This document shows, in pieces, positions 17,353 through 26,942 of a stretch of 64,000 nt of DNA. Each line of letters starts with the position of its first letter. Position 1 is the first letter of the stretch. The notes beneath the pieces are model-generated. The model ran no database searches. It was not told the DNA's origin and saw only the letters and a list, made by a program, of their open reading frames with translations. Source of the DNA: Lachnospiraceae bacterium (lineage in GTDB: Bacteria; Bacillota; Clostridia; Lachnospirales; Lachnospiraceae); assembly GCA_009780115.1 (NCBI GenBank), contig WRAQ01000003.1:62001-126000 (forward strand), read 5' to 3'. A program made the translations under genes and the position numbers.

Positions 17353-19176
17353 TTAGTTATCCACACCAACATACTTGCTCGCTTGTAGGTTAAATAGTTC
17401 GGCGTATTTTCCTTTTAAGGCCATTAGTTCAAGATGGGTACCGTTCTCAATTAGTTCACCGTCGTCTAATACTAGTATTTGGTCTGTTGAGATTACATTT
17501 GACAGGCGGTGTGATATCAAAACGGCGCACTTGTCGGCATATTCGGCTTCTAGTTGTTTAAATAACCTGTCCTCTGATTCTGCATCAAGGGCGGCTGAAG
17601 GTTCATCAAGAATCATAACCGGTGCTTCACGGAAGAACGTCCTTGCCGCCGATATCTTCTGCCACTCACCGCCGGATAATTCCACCCCCGCCTCATCGTA
17701 TTGCCTGGTGAGATATGTATCGATTCCATCCGGGAACTTGGTAATAAGCTGCCCGGCATCGCTTTTTGCCAATGCCTTTTCAATCCGGTTTTCATCTTCT
17801 GCTTTCTCATAATCAGATACCGAAATTGAGTCCCGGACATTAAAAGCATAGGACGGATAATCCTGAAACATTGTACTAAAACACTTCCGGAGACTTTCAA
17901 TTGTATACTTACGCAAATCAATACCATTTAACAGTATTTCCCCGGTGGCCGGGTCATATAACCGCATCATTAATTTCACGATTGATGATTTCCCGCTGCC
18001 GTTCACCCCAACGATAGCCGTTTTTTCCGGTGTCCGGATTGTAAAATTAATATTTTTTAGAACCAACGGCATATTGCTATTATAACGGAATGAGACATTT
18101 TTAAACTCAATCATGATATTATCAGGGCCAGAGTCAAACTCAATCTCACCGTCATTTTTAATAATATTATCCCAGCTCATGAATTTCTGATAATTCTCAA
18201 TCCGCGCTTTGCCGTCCATTAATTGCCCGTAATTATAAACCATCACATACATCGCCCCCATTACCTGGCCGGCGATTCCATAATAGTAAGAATAATCACT
18301 TAATAAATAACCGCCGCCGATTACCCCGATACCCATCCGGATCATAATTGCCACCATAATCATTTCGGGCAAAAGATTGGAAACAGCTAACAAGACTGTA
18401 TATTTGAATGACATTTTTTTCTTTTTCGTAAATATCAGCTTCCAGGTACCGGTGAATTTCGCTTTGATAAAGGGAAACAAGCTAAAAAGTTTCACATCTT
18501 TGACATATTCCTTTGAATATAAAATTCCCGAAAGATAATATAATTTCCGCTCCTCCCCTAATGTCATCCGCTGTAAGTTGTACATCGCATCCAACTGCTT
18601 CCGCTGGAAAATAACGTGGGGGATAATCGAAACGGCAAGAAGAAGCGTAAATACGATACTAAACCGTGACATCAGTACTACGGCCACAATTAACTGGATT
18701 AAGTTCTTGATGAAATCAAAGGTTTGGAATGCCGTTTGGGCAATTAACGGGGCATTATTAGTCGCATCACGCATTTCATTATAAAACCCGGGCGAATCAA
18801 AAAAACTTACGTCAAGGCTTGCACTTTTTTCCATCATCAGAATATTAATATGGTTATTAAGGATTTCACGGTACATTCCGTCACAGTACATTTTGAAATT
18901 ATCAATCGCTTTTGAAAAGAAACCGACCACCAAAACTAAAATACATAAGAAAATAAAATGCTGAAGTGACTCGCTCCCTGCTTCACCGGCAAGAACCCCG
19001 ATTATACTACTTGTAATATATATAAACATAAACGGCAGCGTTACCGAAACAACCGAAAATAGGATATTTAGGATAAAATATTTCCGGCAGTCTTTTGTTG
19101 CGGGGCTTAATGACATCCGGAGACAAAAAATGATAATTAAGATTAGCTCTTTAGTTTTGGTTATTGTTTTTTTCAT
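17353..19176 (-). CDS. ABC exporter, fused permease and ATPase
   Basis: 607 residues. Six membrane helices lie in the first ~330 residues (ABC_membrane type), followed by the ATPase with Walker A GVNGSGKSS, signature LSGGEWQKI, Walker B VMILDEPSAALD and switch SHRLSN. Half-transporters of this type work as homo- or heterodimers exporting lipids, drugs or peptides; no partner gene is adjacent, so a homodimer is likely. It is divergent from the subtilase gene at 19280, which raises the possibility of peptide export or processing, but nothing ties them directly. Confidence 0.9.
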   Translation of the reverse strand: MKKTITKTKELILIIIFCLRMSLSPATKDCRKYFILNILFSVVSVTLPFMFIYITSSIIGVLAGEAGSESLQHFIFLCILVLVVGFFSKAIDNFKMYCDGMYREILNNHINILMMEKSASLDVSFFDSPGFYNEMRDATNNAPLIAQTAFQTFDFIKNLIQLIVAVVLMSRFSIVFTLLLAVSIIPHVIFQRKQLDAMYNLQRMTLGEERKLYYLSGILYSKEYVKDVKLFSLFPFIKAKFTGTWKLIFTKKKKMSFKYTVLLAVSNLLPEMIMVAIMIRMGIGVIGGGYLLSDYSYYYGIAGQVMGAMYVMVYNYGQLMDGKARIENYQKFMSWDNIIKNDGEIEFDSGPDNIMIEFKNVSFRYNSNMPLVLKNINFTIRTPEKTAIVGVNGSGKSSIVKLMMRLYDPATGEILLNGIDLRKYTIESLRKCFSTMFQDYPSYAFNVRDSISVSDYEKAEDENRIEKALAKSDAGQLITKFPDGIDTYLTRQYDEAGVELSGGEWQKISAARTFFREAPVMILDEPSAALDAESEDRLFKQLEAEYADKCAVLISHRLSNVISTDQILVLDDGELIENGTHLELMALKGKYAELFNLQASKYVGVDN

Positions 19177-19279
19177 TTGTTTTCATTCCTTTTGTTTGCT
19201 TATATAGTAATACAAAAAAACAAAATGTCAATAACAAACTGATAAATAAATCATATATTAATTTTATGGAGGGAAATTA

Positions 19280-20413
19280 ATGCATGATTATATTGAAGCC
19301 GGAAAAATAGTTGTTACCTTGAATTGTTATTACTATCCCAACCTTTTAGAAGGAAATGCGTATGAAAAAGTGGATATTATTTTCCAATGCGACAACAATA
19401 AAATTGATATAATTTTAATTACTTTAATTGATAAAAATAAAGAAATGGTGTATCAGGAAATTGAAAAGCTTTTAACTAATCACAATGTAGTTTTTGCCGA
19501 ACCGGCTTATTTATGCGAATCCTATCTTATCCCAAACGATCCGGAATATAGGTTTTTGTGGGGATTAAATAAAATTGAGGCACCTTCAGCATGGGATTAT
19601 ACAACAGGAGATACAAATGTTGTTGTTGGTGTAGTTGATAGCGGTATCGATTATACTCATTTGGATATAAAAGATAATTTGTGGGTTTCTCAAAATGGAT
19701 TTTTCGGGTGGAATTTCGCTGACAATAACAGTGATTCCATAGACAGAACCGGCCATGGTACACATGTGGCCGGAACGATTGGTGCGGTAGGAAATAACGC
19801 TATCGGGATTACCGGGGTATGCTGGAATATAAAAGTCGCTTCATTGAAAATAGGGAATCATGCTTTTAGCATTGCTGCGGGAATAGCAGCAATTGATTAT
19901 GCAAATAAAAATAATATCTCTATTCTTAATAATAGTTGGGGAGGGCGGGATTACTCAAATAGTTTAAAATACGCAATTGGCCAATATAAAGGTATCTTTG
20001 TAGCTTCAGTAGGCAACAATGGGTTGAATAATGATTATTATCCTGATTATCCGGCTTCTTATGATTGTGAGAATATCATTTCCGTAGCCGCTTCAGACCA
20101 AAATAATGAATTAACCTCATTTTCAAACTTTGGTGCTGTCAGCGTTGATATTGCCGCTCCCGGAACTAATATTTTGAGTCTAACATTAAACAACGGATAT
20201 GATTACAGCAGAGGGACTTCTATGGCTGCACCCCACGTTGCCGGGGCCGCTGCCTTATTAAAATCATATCTGCCGGATTTGACCATTGCAAATATAAAAA
20301 ATATTATTTTATCAAGTGTTGACAGAAATACTAATCTTTCTGGTAAAATACTAACCGGGGGAGTATTAAATGTAAATAGGATGATAAGTATGGCTAGAGC
20401 GGAAAATTTATAA
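19280..20413 (+). CDS. Subtilisin-like serine protease (S8)
   Basis: 377 residues. The catalytic triad is clear: Asp in VVDSGIDYTH, His in GHGTHVAGT, Ser in GTSMAAPHVAGAAAL, plus oxyanion Asn in NNSWGG. Residues ~1-85 resemble an I9-type propeptide (KMVYQEIEKLLTNHNVVFAEP-like), but there is no signal peptide, so either it is intracellular or exported another way. GGAGG lies 7 nt before the ATG. The gene is more AT-rich than its neighbours and is the only plus-strand gene between spoIIGA and the wall cluster, which suggests later acquisition. Confidence 0.93.
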   Translation: MHDYIEAGKIVVTLNCYYYPNLLEGNAYEKVDIIFQCDNNKIDIILITLIDKNKEMVYQEIEKLLTNHNVVFAEPAYLCESYLIPNDPEYRFLWGLNKIEAPSAWDYTTGDTNVVVGVVDSGIDYTHLDIKDNLWVSQNGFFGWNFADNNSDSIDRTGHGTHVAGTIGAVGNNAIGITGVCWNIKVASLKIGNHAFSIAAGIAAIDYANKNNISILNNSWGGRDYSNSLKYAIGQYKGIFVASVGNNGLNNDYYPDYPASYDCENIISVAASDQNNELTSFSNFGAVSVDIAAPGTNILSLTLNNGYDYSRGTSMAAPHVAGAAALLKSYLPDLTIANIKNIILSSVDRNTNLSGKILTGGVLNVNRMISMARAENL

Positions 20414-20503
20414 TAGAAATTGCGGATAACTATTTTATATGTATTGTATGTCTATCTATATTACTAGACAATCATTATTTTACACATGTCAATATTAGAT
20501 ATC

Positions 20504-20534
20504 AAAAAGAACGGCCATCACGGCCGTTCTTTTA
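20504..20534. terminator. Bidirectional terminator between subtilase and ftsZ
   Basis: GAACGGCC (20509-20516) pairs with GGCCGTTC (20522-20529), with an A-run before and T-run after. It serves both convergent genes. The remaining part of the 20414-20565 gap shows nothing else. Confidence 0.92.
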
Positions 20535-20565
20535 ATATCCTTTTAATATTATTAGATTTTTCTTT

Positions 20566-21765
20566 CTACTTCCCGTCCTTATTACTCTTTTGCAAAAAGT
20601 CCGGAATCTTTAGTGATTTTTCCTCAACATTACTCTTGATATCACCGGGACGGTTAATACCTTGTAATTGCCGGCCGGGGGCAAGCGGGGTGCGGGGCTG
20701 GACAGAGACACCGGGAATGCTGTTCGGTTTAACCGTACTACTGGGAATAATCGAACGGGCCACGGTACTTCCCGGTTTGTAAACACCGGCACCTACCGGC
20801 CTAACGGGGACACTCTTGTCCTCTAAACCGGTTGCAATAACCGAAATTTTGCAAATATCAGTCATATCTGCATTGTATGTAGCGCCGAAAATGACATTCA
20901 CGTCATCACCGGCTAATTCTTTCACATAATCAGCGGCATCATATACTTCGGCTAAGGTGATGTCGCCGGAAATATTAATCAGGACATTCGTCGCCCCGGA
21001 AATCGTAGTTTCAAGCAGCGGGCTTTCGACAGCGATTTTGACCGCTTCACTAGCCTTGTCGTCACCTTTGCTTGTCCCGATACCAATATGGGCAATCCCC
21101 TTGTCCTTCATCACTGTCTGAACATCGGCAAAGTCAAGGTTAATCAGGCCGGGCACATTAATCAGGTCGGTAATACCCTGAACCGACTGTTGTAAAACTT
21201 CATCAGCCTTTTTCAGGGCATCCGGCATAGTCGTCCGGCGGTCTACGATCTCCATTAATTTATCATTAGGGATAACAATCAAGGTATCAACATAATCCTT
21301 AATCCGGTCGATACCGGTTAAAGCATTAACCATTCTGGTACGGGCTTCGAAACGGAAAGGTTTCGTAACAACACCAACGGTTAATATCCCCATATCTTTC
21401 GCTATCTTTGCTACTACCGGGGCAGCACCGGTCCCGGTCCCCCCACCCATTCCACAGGTGATAAAGACCATATCCGCGCCATTAATCGTCTGCGCTACTT
21501 CTTCAAGGCTTTCTTCGGCCGCTTTTTCACCGATTTCGGGTTTCCCCCCGCAGCCAAGCCCTTTAGTCAGCTTCTCCCCAATCTGTAACAGCTTCGGGGC
21601 TTTACATAATTGTAGTGCCTGCCTGTCCGAATTAATTCCAACGAACTCAACACCACTAATATTTTCATCTACCATTCTATTAACGGCATTGTTGCCGGCG
21701 CCGCCAATTCCGATGACGATTATCTTCGCGGCGGCCTCTATGTCGTTTGTTTTTATTTCAAGCAA
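20566..21765 (-). CDS. ftsZ: Cell division protein FtsZ
   Basis: 399 residues. The tubulin-like GTPase that forms the Z ring: N-terminal [17 protein letters not shown] signature [10 protein letters not shown], and the T7 loop region [14 protein letters not shown] variable linker (~320-385) precedes a C-terminal LKIPDFLQK, the conserved peptide bound by FtsA/SepF-type partners. The start is TTG at 21765, supported by GGAGG 8 nt upstream. It is the last gene of the wall/division cluster; its leader carries family D element D1. Confidence 0.99.
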   Translation of the reverse strand: MLEIKTNDIEAAAKIIVIGIGGAGNNAVNRMVDENISGVEFVGINSDRQALQLCKAPKLLQIGEKLTKGLGCGGKPEIGEKAAEESLEEVAQTINGADMVFITCGMGGGTGTGAAPVVAKIAKDMGILTVGVVTKPFRFEARTRMVNALTGIDRIKDYVDTLIVIPNDKLMEIVDRRTTMPDALKKADEVLQQSVQGITDLINVPGLINLDFADVQTVMKDKGIAHIGIGTSKGDDKASEAVKIAVESPLLETTISGATNVLINISGDITLAEVYDAADYVKELAGDDVNVIFGATYNADMTDICKISVIATGLEDKSVPVRPVGAGVYKPGSTVARSIIPSSTVKPNSIPGVSVQPRTPLAPGRQLQGINRPGDIKSNVEEKSLKIPDFLQKSNKDGK

Positions 21766-21843
21766 AAGGATGCCCTCCTTATAATTTCCTATCTAATAAG
21801 TACAGATTACGTGCTGCCCTGCATAGCATAGTTACGCACTCTA

Positions 21844-21956
21844 ACAATCCTAAAACATTCAAAATCCGCCCTATCGGGCTACTATCTCATGTTTTTTGGG
21901 TTTCAATGTCATGTTTTTTTATACAAGCATGAAACACATGACCTTTTGACCCTAGT
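21844..21956 (-). repeat. Family D structured leader element, copy D1 (before ftsZ)
   Basis: It shares with D2 the blocks ACAATCCTAAAA, ATTCAAA, ATCCGCCCTATCGGGCT, CATGTTTTTT and AAGCATGAAACACATGAC. GCCC/GGGC form a hairpin with loop TATC; GTCATG/CATGAC close a second with outer GGGT/ACCC. It lies between ftsQ stop and ftsZ start. Confidence 0.78.
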
Positions 21957-22031
21957 ATAATAATATAATTAAATCAAAAATTTAGCAACTACAAATTTGA
22001 TAAATTTTTCAAAAATCAACCGATTTTCTTC

Positions 22032-22805
22032 TCAGTCATGTTCAAAAATCGTTTCCGGTGAATATTGATCATAGTTTTCCATCCTTAAAATACCGCTTAA
22101 ACCAATCAGATTTGGCAAGATACCCTCTAGTACCATTATTTTTTCATCAATAAAACCTTCATTTCCTAATGCAACCCTAACCAAATCAAAATGGAGGGTT
22201 ACTTCATTTCTTTCGCTAAAAGATATCCGGTCGGCCGGAATATTGTATTGCTCAAGCAAATGCCTGATATTAAGTATCTCCGTAAAAATCATCATATCCC
22301 TTACCGGCAGCTTCTCATGCAGCACCGCATAATCAAACTTAAGGCCGATGACTTCCGGTATCCCGGCATTTCTTTTATTTGAACTCTCAACAATAATCCC
22401 GTCTTTATCAAAATAAAGATACCGGTCAAGAAACTCAACAAACCCGGCAATTGCTTTCTCATAAACATTAATCCGGATGGTATCACGCTCAATAATCGTA
22501 ACGTCGATTTTTTCGATAAAAGGAATGCCGTCAATACTTCTGTCTTTGTATCTTTGTGCCAGAACCAAGGAATTATTGCCAAAGCGGCCTTGCATGACAA
22601 AATCAATAATTTCCTGGCTTGTATACTGGGTATTTCCGTCAACATGAATCCTCGTTACCGTATAGTTATTAACTATATATTCATAACCTGTCCACAACAA
22701 AATACCCAGCACCAGGAGCGAAAGCGTGATAATTATCAAGCTTCGCCGCTGGCGCAGAAATTCCCCGAAAGTTTCTCTTTGTTTTTTTTCCCGTCTACTT
22801 AGCAT
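22032..22805 (-). CDS. divIB: Cell division protein FtsQ/DivIB
   Basis: About 257 residues from the ATG at 22805 (MLSRREKKQRETFGEF); an in-frame GTG at 22823 would add six residues but falls inside a 16-nt motif shared with another leader. Topology: short basic cytoplasmic tail, one TM at ~25-45 (SLIIITLSLLVLGILLWTGY), then a POTRA domain (VTRIHVDGNTQYTSQEIIDFV) and the FtsQ/DivIB beta domain. It links early and late divisome proteins with FtsL and FtsB/DivIC. Its position between murA and ftsZ is typical. Confidence 0.93.
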   Translation of the reverse strand: MLSRREKKQRETFGEFLRQRRSLIIITLSLLVLGILLWTGYEYIVNNYTVTRIHVDGNTQYTSQEIIDFVMQGRFGNNSLVLAQRYKDRSIDGIPFIEKIDVTIIERDTIRINVYEKAIAGFVEFLDRYLYFDKDGIIVESSNKRNAGIPEVIGLKFDYAVLHEKLPVRDMMIFTEILNIRHLLEQYNIPADRISFSERNEVTLHFDLVRVALGNEGFIDEKIMVLEGILPNLIGLSGILRMENYDQYSPETIFEHD

Positions 22806-22821
22806 ATTCTTTGTTTCCGGC

Positions 22822-22837
22822 ACCTATGGATTGCTGC
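22822..22837 (-). repeat. 16-nt leader motif shared with the SH3-protein gene
   Basis: ACCTATGGATTGCTGC is identical to 2493-2508. Here it lies at the 5' end of ftsQ and next to element D2; GGATTG (plus-strand 22828-) can pair with CAATCC (22872-) to form a stem containing the small hairpin GGAATC-AAA-GATTCC. Confidence 0.5.
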
Positions 22838-22870
22838 GTGTATATGGAATCAAAGATTCCTTTGCAATAT

Positions 22871-22985
22871 CACAATCCTAAAAAATTCAAATCCGCCCTA
22901 TCGGGCTGCTTTTTCATTTTTTGCGGACCCCAAAATCATGTTTTTTCATGCAAGCATGAAACACATGACTTTGGCCCTGGTGTCT
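22871..22985 (-). repeat. Family D structured leader element, copy D2 (before ftsQ)
   Basis: Same block order as D1. Here TCATG...CATGA closes a hairpin with inner TTTCATG/CATGAAA, and outer CCAAA/TTTGG replaces the GGGT/ACCC of D1, so pairing is kept with different bases. It runs from the murA stop codon toward ftsQ. Confidence 0.78.
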
Positions 22986-24246
22986 ATACATTGTTAATAA
23001 TAACCCCTAAATTGCGAAAATCCCTTGCAATATCCTCGTATCCCCTCTCGATGAAATGCCGTTTACTAATTATGGTATTTCCTTCGGCAATAATACCGGC
23101 AATTACCAGGGCCGCCCCCCCCCGCAGTTCTTTCGCTTTTACCTTTGTCCCTTTTAAGCGGTTGACACCTCTAATCGTCGCTGTGTTACCATTTACCGTA
23201 ATATCCGCGCCCATTTTTTTAAGTTGCGGGACGATTTTTAGACGGTCTTCAAAAATCTTTTCACAAATCACACTCTCACCATCAGCTATTGTCAGAATCG
23301 ATAAGAGCTGTGATTGCAAATCAGTAGGAAAAAGCGGATAAATATCCGTTTCCAGGTACGGTATTGGTTTCGCAATACAATCGGCAAGGACAGCGATCCC
23401 TTTATCTGTGATATCGACATCGGCATTCATTTCCTTTGCCAATTCTATAACTGCCCGCATATGGCCGGCCGGTGCATCCTCAAGGAAGACGTGCCCGCCA
23501 ACACCAAGGACACCCAACATATAGGTCCCGGCGACAATCCGGTCTGTTGGAATCCGGAACGTAACCGGATTAAGGGCCCGCCCGCCATATATTACGATGA
23601 TTACCTTCCCTTTTTCTTCTTTGATGTCGATTTTGGCCCCGGCCGCTTTCAGGAAATCACATAACGCAACAATCTCCGGTTCCGGGGCGGCATTCTTAAG
23701 AATTGTAACCCCTTTGGCATTTACTGCCGCAAGAATAACATTTTCCGAAGCGCCGACACTTGGGATTGGCAGCTCAATGACCGAACCGGTCAATTTATCG
23801 GTGGTTGCGGTAAAATAACTTTTTTCTTTTTCGATACTTACGCCCATTTTTTTCAGGGCTTCAAGATGTATATCTATCGGTCGCGCTCCAATTACGCAAC
23901 CCCCAGGGTAGTTCATTACTGCTTTCCCAAAACGTCCCAGCATCGCACCAAGAAGCATAATCGATGAACGCATTTTTCCTACTGATTCGCTATTCATCTT
24001 ATTATCATTGGCATTTGAAGCATTGATATAAAGGGACCGGTTTCGCCAGTGAATTATGCAGCCGATTTCAGTGAGCAACTTCTGCATATGGTCAACATCG
24101 GTGATTTTGGGGCAGTTTTCAATGACACTAACACCTTCAACAAGTAAGGCCGCTGCCATTATCGGTAGTACGGCATTTTTGGAACCTTGGATTTTCGTCT
24201 CTCCAAATAGAGGATTACCTCCCCTGACATGAATAGAGTCCAACAT
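22984..24246 (-). CDS. murA: UDP-N-acetylglucosamine 1-carboxyvinyltransferase
   Basis: 420 residues, two-domain EPSP-synthase fold. It transfers enolpyruvate from PEP to UDP-GlcNAc, the first committed step of peptidoglycan synthesis. The active-site loop is YPGGCVIGARPIDIH with the Cys alkylated by fosfomycin, so the enzyme should be of the sensitive type. Conserved QGSKNAVLP at ~20 and the C-terminal RGGAALVIAGL-like RGGAALVIAGIIAEG are present. AGG lies 5 nt upstream of the ATG. Placed between ftsW and ftsQ, where many relatives have murG instead. Confidence 0.98.
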   Translation of the reverse strand: MLDSIHVRGGNPLFGETKIQGSKNAVLPIMAAALLVEGVSVIENCPKITDVDHMQKLLTEIGCIIHWRNRSLYINASNANDNKMNSESVGKMRSSIMLLGAMLGRFGKAVMNYPGGCVIGARPIDIHLEALKKMGVSIEKEKSYFTATTDKLTGSVIELPIPSVGASENVILAAVNAKGVTILKNAAPEPEIVALCDFLKAAGAKIDIKEEKGKVIIVIYGGRALNPVTFRIPTDRIVAGTYMLGVLGVGGHVFLEDAPAGHMRAVIELAKEMNADVDITDKGIAVLADCIAKPIPYLETDIYPLFPTDLQSQLLSILTIADGESVICEKIFEDRLKIVPQLKKMGADITVNGNTATIRGVNRLKGTKVKAKELRGGAALVIAGIIAEGNTIISKRHFIERGYEDIARDFRNLGVIINNV

Positions 24247-24338
24247 TTCACCTGCCTTTTCGTTAGTTTAAAAGAAAGACCTATTCTATCTATATGGGGA
24301 GTTTTCAATTTTTGTATCTTGTCCTATCATAGTAATCC

Positions 24339-24419
24339 GTAAGTCAGATAAAGTATCTCTCCGTCTTTACGGCCTAATCGATATAAATTAAAAATTTCAT
24401 CTCGGGAAGAAGGCGGCCT
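24339..24419 (-). repeat. Family A structured repeat, copy A4 (half copy)
   Basis: One arm GTAAGTCAGATAAAGTATCTC (first 20 nt quoted: GTAAGTCAGATAAAGTATCT) and the core to GGCGGCCT are present. The second arm is missing: the sequence runs straight into the end of ftsW, whose TGA stop begins at the junction. Confidence 0.8.
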
Positions 24420-25561
24420 CATACATCTTTTAACCTAATACCACGGGCTACGCTCAAAACAATCCCTATTTCAATCAGCAAAAACATCGCTGAAGAACCG
24501 CCGTAACTGATAAAGGGTAAGGAAATACCGGTATTGGGAATGGTATTAGTTACTACCGCAATATTCAAAAAAACTTGGATTGCAATATGCCCCATTACGC
24601 CAACCACAAGCAGGGCGCCAAAGAGGTCATTGGCATTGTTGGCAACCACCATAAACCGCCAAATCAAAAGCAGGAACATCAGGATAATTGCAACCGCGCC
24701 AAATAAACCAAGTTCCTCGCATATTATTGAGAAAATCATATCATTTTGGGCTTCGGGAAGAAAACCTAATTTTTGCATACTTTGCCCAAGCCCTTTGCCA
24801 AGGATTCCGCCGGAACCAATCGCGTAGAGAGCTTGCAAGGTCTGGAAGCCTTTATCCATCGCATAAGCCTCGGGGTCAAGCCAGGCAAGGACCCGTTCAC
24901 TACGGAAACCCATGTTTTCGGAAGTAGATATATTAATAATCGTAAAAATAATTATCGTAACTAAAGCGGTCACAATCGCCCCGATAATAACAAAGCGTTT
25001 ATAATCGGGACTAGCGACGAATAACATTAGCAGGGCAATACCAAAAATAATGATTGCCGAACTTAAGTTAGTCGTAATCTGCCATACCATCAAGCATATT
25101 GGCACCGGCATTGCAAGAACCGTAAGAAAACCTTTAGTAGTACGGATTTTCTTGGTACCCATTTGGCAGACTAAGCTGGCAAGAAAAAGAATCATCCCCA
25201 ATTTTGCTACCTCGGCCGGTTGCAATGAGGTCCCGAAAACGTCAATCCAGCGGCGGGCATTATTACGTTCGATACCAAGCGGGGTGAGGACGAGCAAAAT
25301 CAAAACATGGGAAGCAATAAAAGATGCCGTCGCGAATTTTTGCCAAAAATGATAAGGGATATTAGCGACAACTATCATCAAAGCTAAGCCCAAAATTGTC
25401 GCGACTAACTGACTTTTAAGAAAATAAGCGGCATCACCATATCGCATCGCCCCTTCGTAAGAGCTTACGGAATAAATCATCACCAGGCCGAAGCAAGTGA
25501 GGAAGAGGACGATGAAAAGCAGGCTATAATCGAAGAATTTTTCTTCTTTTCGTTTTGCCAC
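24419..25561 (-). CDS. ftsW: Septal peptidoglycan polymerase FtsW
   Basis: 380 residues, ten predicted membrane helices, SEDS family. It polymerises lipid II together with a class B PBP at the septum. Conserved stretches: RWIDVFGTSLQPAEVAKL and the C-terminal NTGISLPFISYGGSS. The start is GTG at 25561 with AAGGAG 7 nt upstream. A SpoVE-like role in spore cortex is an alternative because SEDS paralogues are hard to separate by eye. Its stop codon lies at the broken end of repeat A4. Confidence 0.95.
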   Translation of the reverse strand: MAKRKEEKFFDYSLLFIVLFLTCFGLVMIYSVSSYEGAMRYGDAAYFLKSQLVATILGLALMIVVANIPYHFWQKFATASFIASHVLILLVLTPLGIERNNARRWIDVFGTSLQPAEVAKLGMILFLASLVCQMGTKKIRTTKGFLTVLAMPVPICLMVWQITTNLSSAIIIFGIALLMLFVASPDYKRFVIIGAIVTALVTIIIFTIINISTSENMGFRSERVLAWLDPEAYAMDKGFQTLQALYAIGSGGILGKGLGQSMQKLGFLPEAQNDMIFSIICEELGLFGAVAIILMFLLLIWRFMVVANNANDLFGALLVVGVMGHIAIQVFLNIAVVTNTIPNTGISLPFISYGGSSAMFLLIEIGIVLSVARGIRLKDV

Positions 25562-25572
25562 AAGTAAACTCC

Positions 25573-26931
25573 TTATAAAACCAACTCTTTGAAAACCCGG
25601 CCGCGTTCTTCATAGTTTTTGAACATATCAAAGCTGGCACAGGCAGGTGAAAGTAAAATAGCATCACCGGGGGTAACGATTTTTTTACCTATCGTTAATG
25701 CTTCATTCATTGTTGCTGTTTTATAAATATTAGTAAAACCTACATTAATGGCGCAAGCGGCGATTTCATCCCTGGTTTCACCAAACAAAATCAGAGCTTT
25801 TATTTTTCCCTTGCATTCTAAAAGCCACAATGTATAGTCGGTTTTTTTGTCCGAACCCCCGGCAAGCAGGACAGTCGGTTTCGTCATCGCCCGGACACCC
25901 TGAATTGCGGCATCAGGATTTGTTGCCTTTGAATCATTATAATAATCCACACCATTATGGGTTGCAACATATTCAAGGCGGTGTTCAACCGCACGGAAAT
26001 TTCTGATTGCAGTTATAATAGTTTCGCGGCTAATCCCCATCTTAATACCCGCAAGCAAAGCTGCCATGATATTTTCCATATTGGCGCTGCCTACCAGCTT
26101 TGTCTCATTAATATTAAAGATAGCCTCCGCGCTTCCATCTTCACAATAAAAAATCGTACCGGATTTTAAATAACACCCGTTATTTAATTCTTTGGTTGCG
26201 GAAAAACCAAGTATATCCGCCGGGCAGCGTTTTCTAAAGTCAGCAGTATATTTATTATCTAAATTTAAAATACAAGTTTTATCTTTATCCTGATTTTCGG
26301 CAATCCGCTCTTTTATTGCAACATAATTTTCCATATTGCCATGGCGGTCAAGGTGGTCGGGGGTGATATTTAGAATCGCCGAAATAAAGGGGCTAAAGGT
26401 TTTTATTGTTTCAAGCTGGAAACTGGAGACCTCTAAGACAATTACGGTTTCGTCAGTTGTTTCTAAAGCAATTTCACAAAATGGCCGGCCAATATTACCA
26501 ACAATGAAAACCTCTGGAAAATGGGCTTTCATGATTTCCCCGATTAAAGATACAGTTGTCGTTTTCCCATTCGTCCCGGTAATTGCAATAATCCGGCCTT
26601 TGGTATTTATGTAAGCAAGCTCAATTTCACTGATAAGCGGGATTCCTCTTGCCTTAAATTCTTTAATTGCTTTAGTTTCAAGGCTTATGCCGGGACTTAC
26701 AACTACCATCTTAAGGCTGTTCACTATTTCATCCGGCGGCAGGGCCCCGGTATAAATAGGCACCTCCAGCCCCGGAGGTAATTTATCCTTTATATCATTG
26801 ATGGTTTTTTTCGCATCACTATCATAAAGAATCGGGGCCGCCCCAATATCAGCAAGTAGTTTTACCGCACTAAGGCCGCTCAAACCGGAACCGAAAACCA
26901 ATATGTTTTTATTTTTTAAGTCATTAACCAT
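25573..26931 (-). CDS. murD: UDP-N-acetylmuramoyl-L-alanine--D-glutamate ligase
   Basis: 452 residues, three-domain Mur ligase adding D-Glu to UDP-MurNAc-L-Ala. The ATP loop is AITGTNGKTTT, followed by the conserved EVSSFQLE and NITPDHLDRHG, and the C-terminal domain has YNDSKATNPDA. It is separated from mraY by 11 bp and from ftsW by 11 bp, so cotranscription is certain. Confidence 0.98.
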   Translation of the reverse strand: MVNDLKNKNILVFGSGLSGLSAVKLLADIGAAPILYDSDAKKTINDIKDKLPPGLEVPIYTGALPPDEIVNSLKMVVVSPGISLETKAIKEFKARGIPLISEIELAYINTKGRIIAITGTNGKTTTVSLIGEIMKAHFPEVFIVGNIGRPFCEIALETTDETVIVLEVSSFQLETIKTFSPFISAILNITPDHLDRHGNMENYVAIKERIAENQDKDKTCILNLDNKYTADFRKRCPADILGFSATKELNNGCYLKSGTIFYCEDGSAEAIFNINETKLVGSANMENIMAALLAGIKMGISRETIITAIRNFRAVEHRLEYVATHNGVDYYNDSKATNPDAAIQGVRAMTKPTVLLAGGSDKKTDYTLWLLECKGKIKALILFGETRDEIAACAINVGFTNIYKTATMNEALTIGKKIVTPGDAILLSPACASFDMFKNYEERGRVFKELVL

Positions 26932-26942
26932 TTTCTATCCAA

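Noticed and set aside
21766-22031. T-box or amino-acid riboswitch before ftsZ
   Set aside because: No T-box sequence or specifier loop is visible and the gene is not an expected target.
22811-23341. Open frame on the plus strand opposite murA and ftsQ
   Set aside because: It lies antisense to a fully conserved murA and shows no family similarity or ribosome site.
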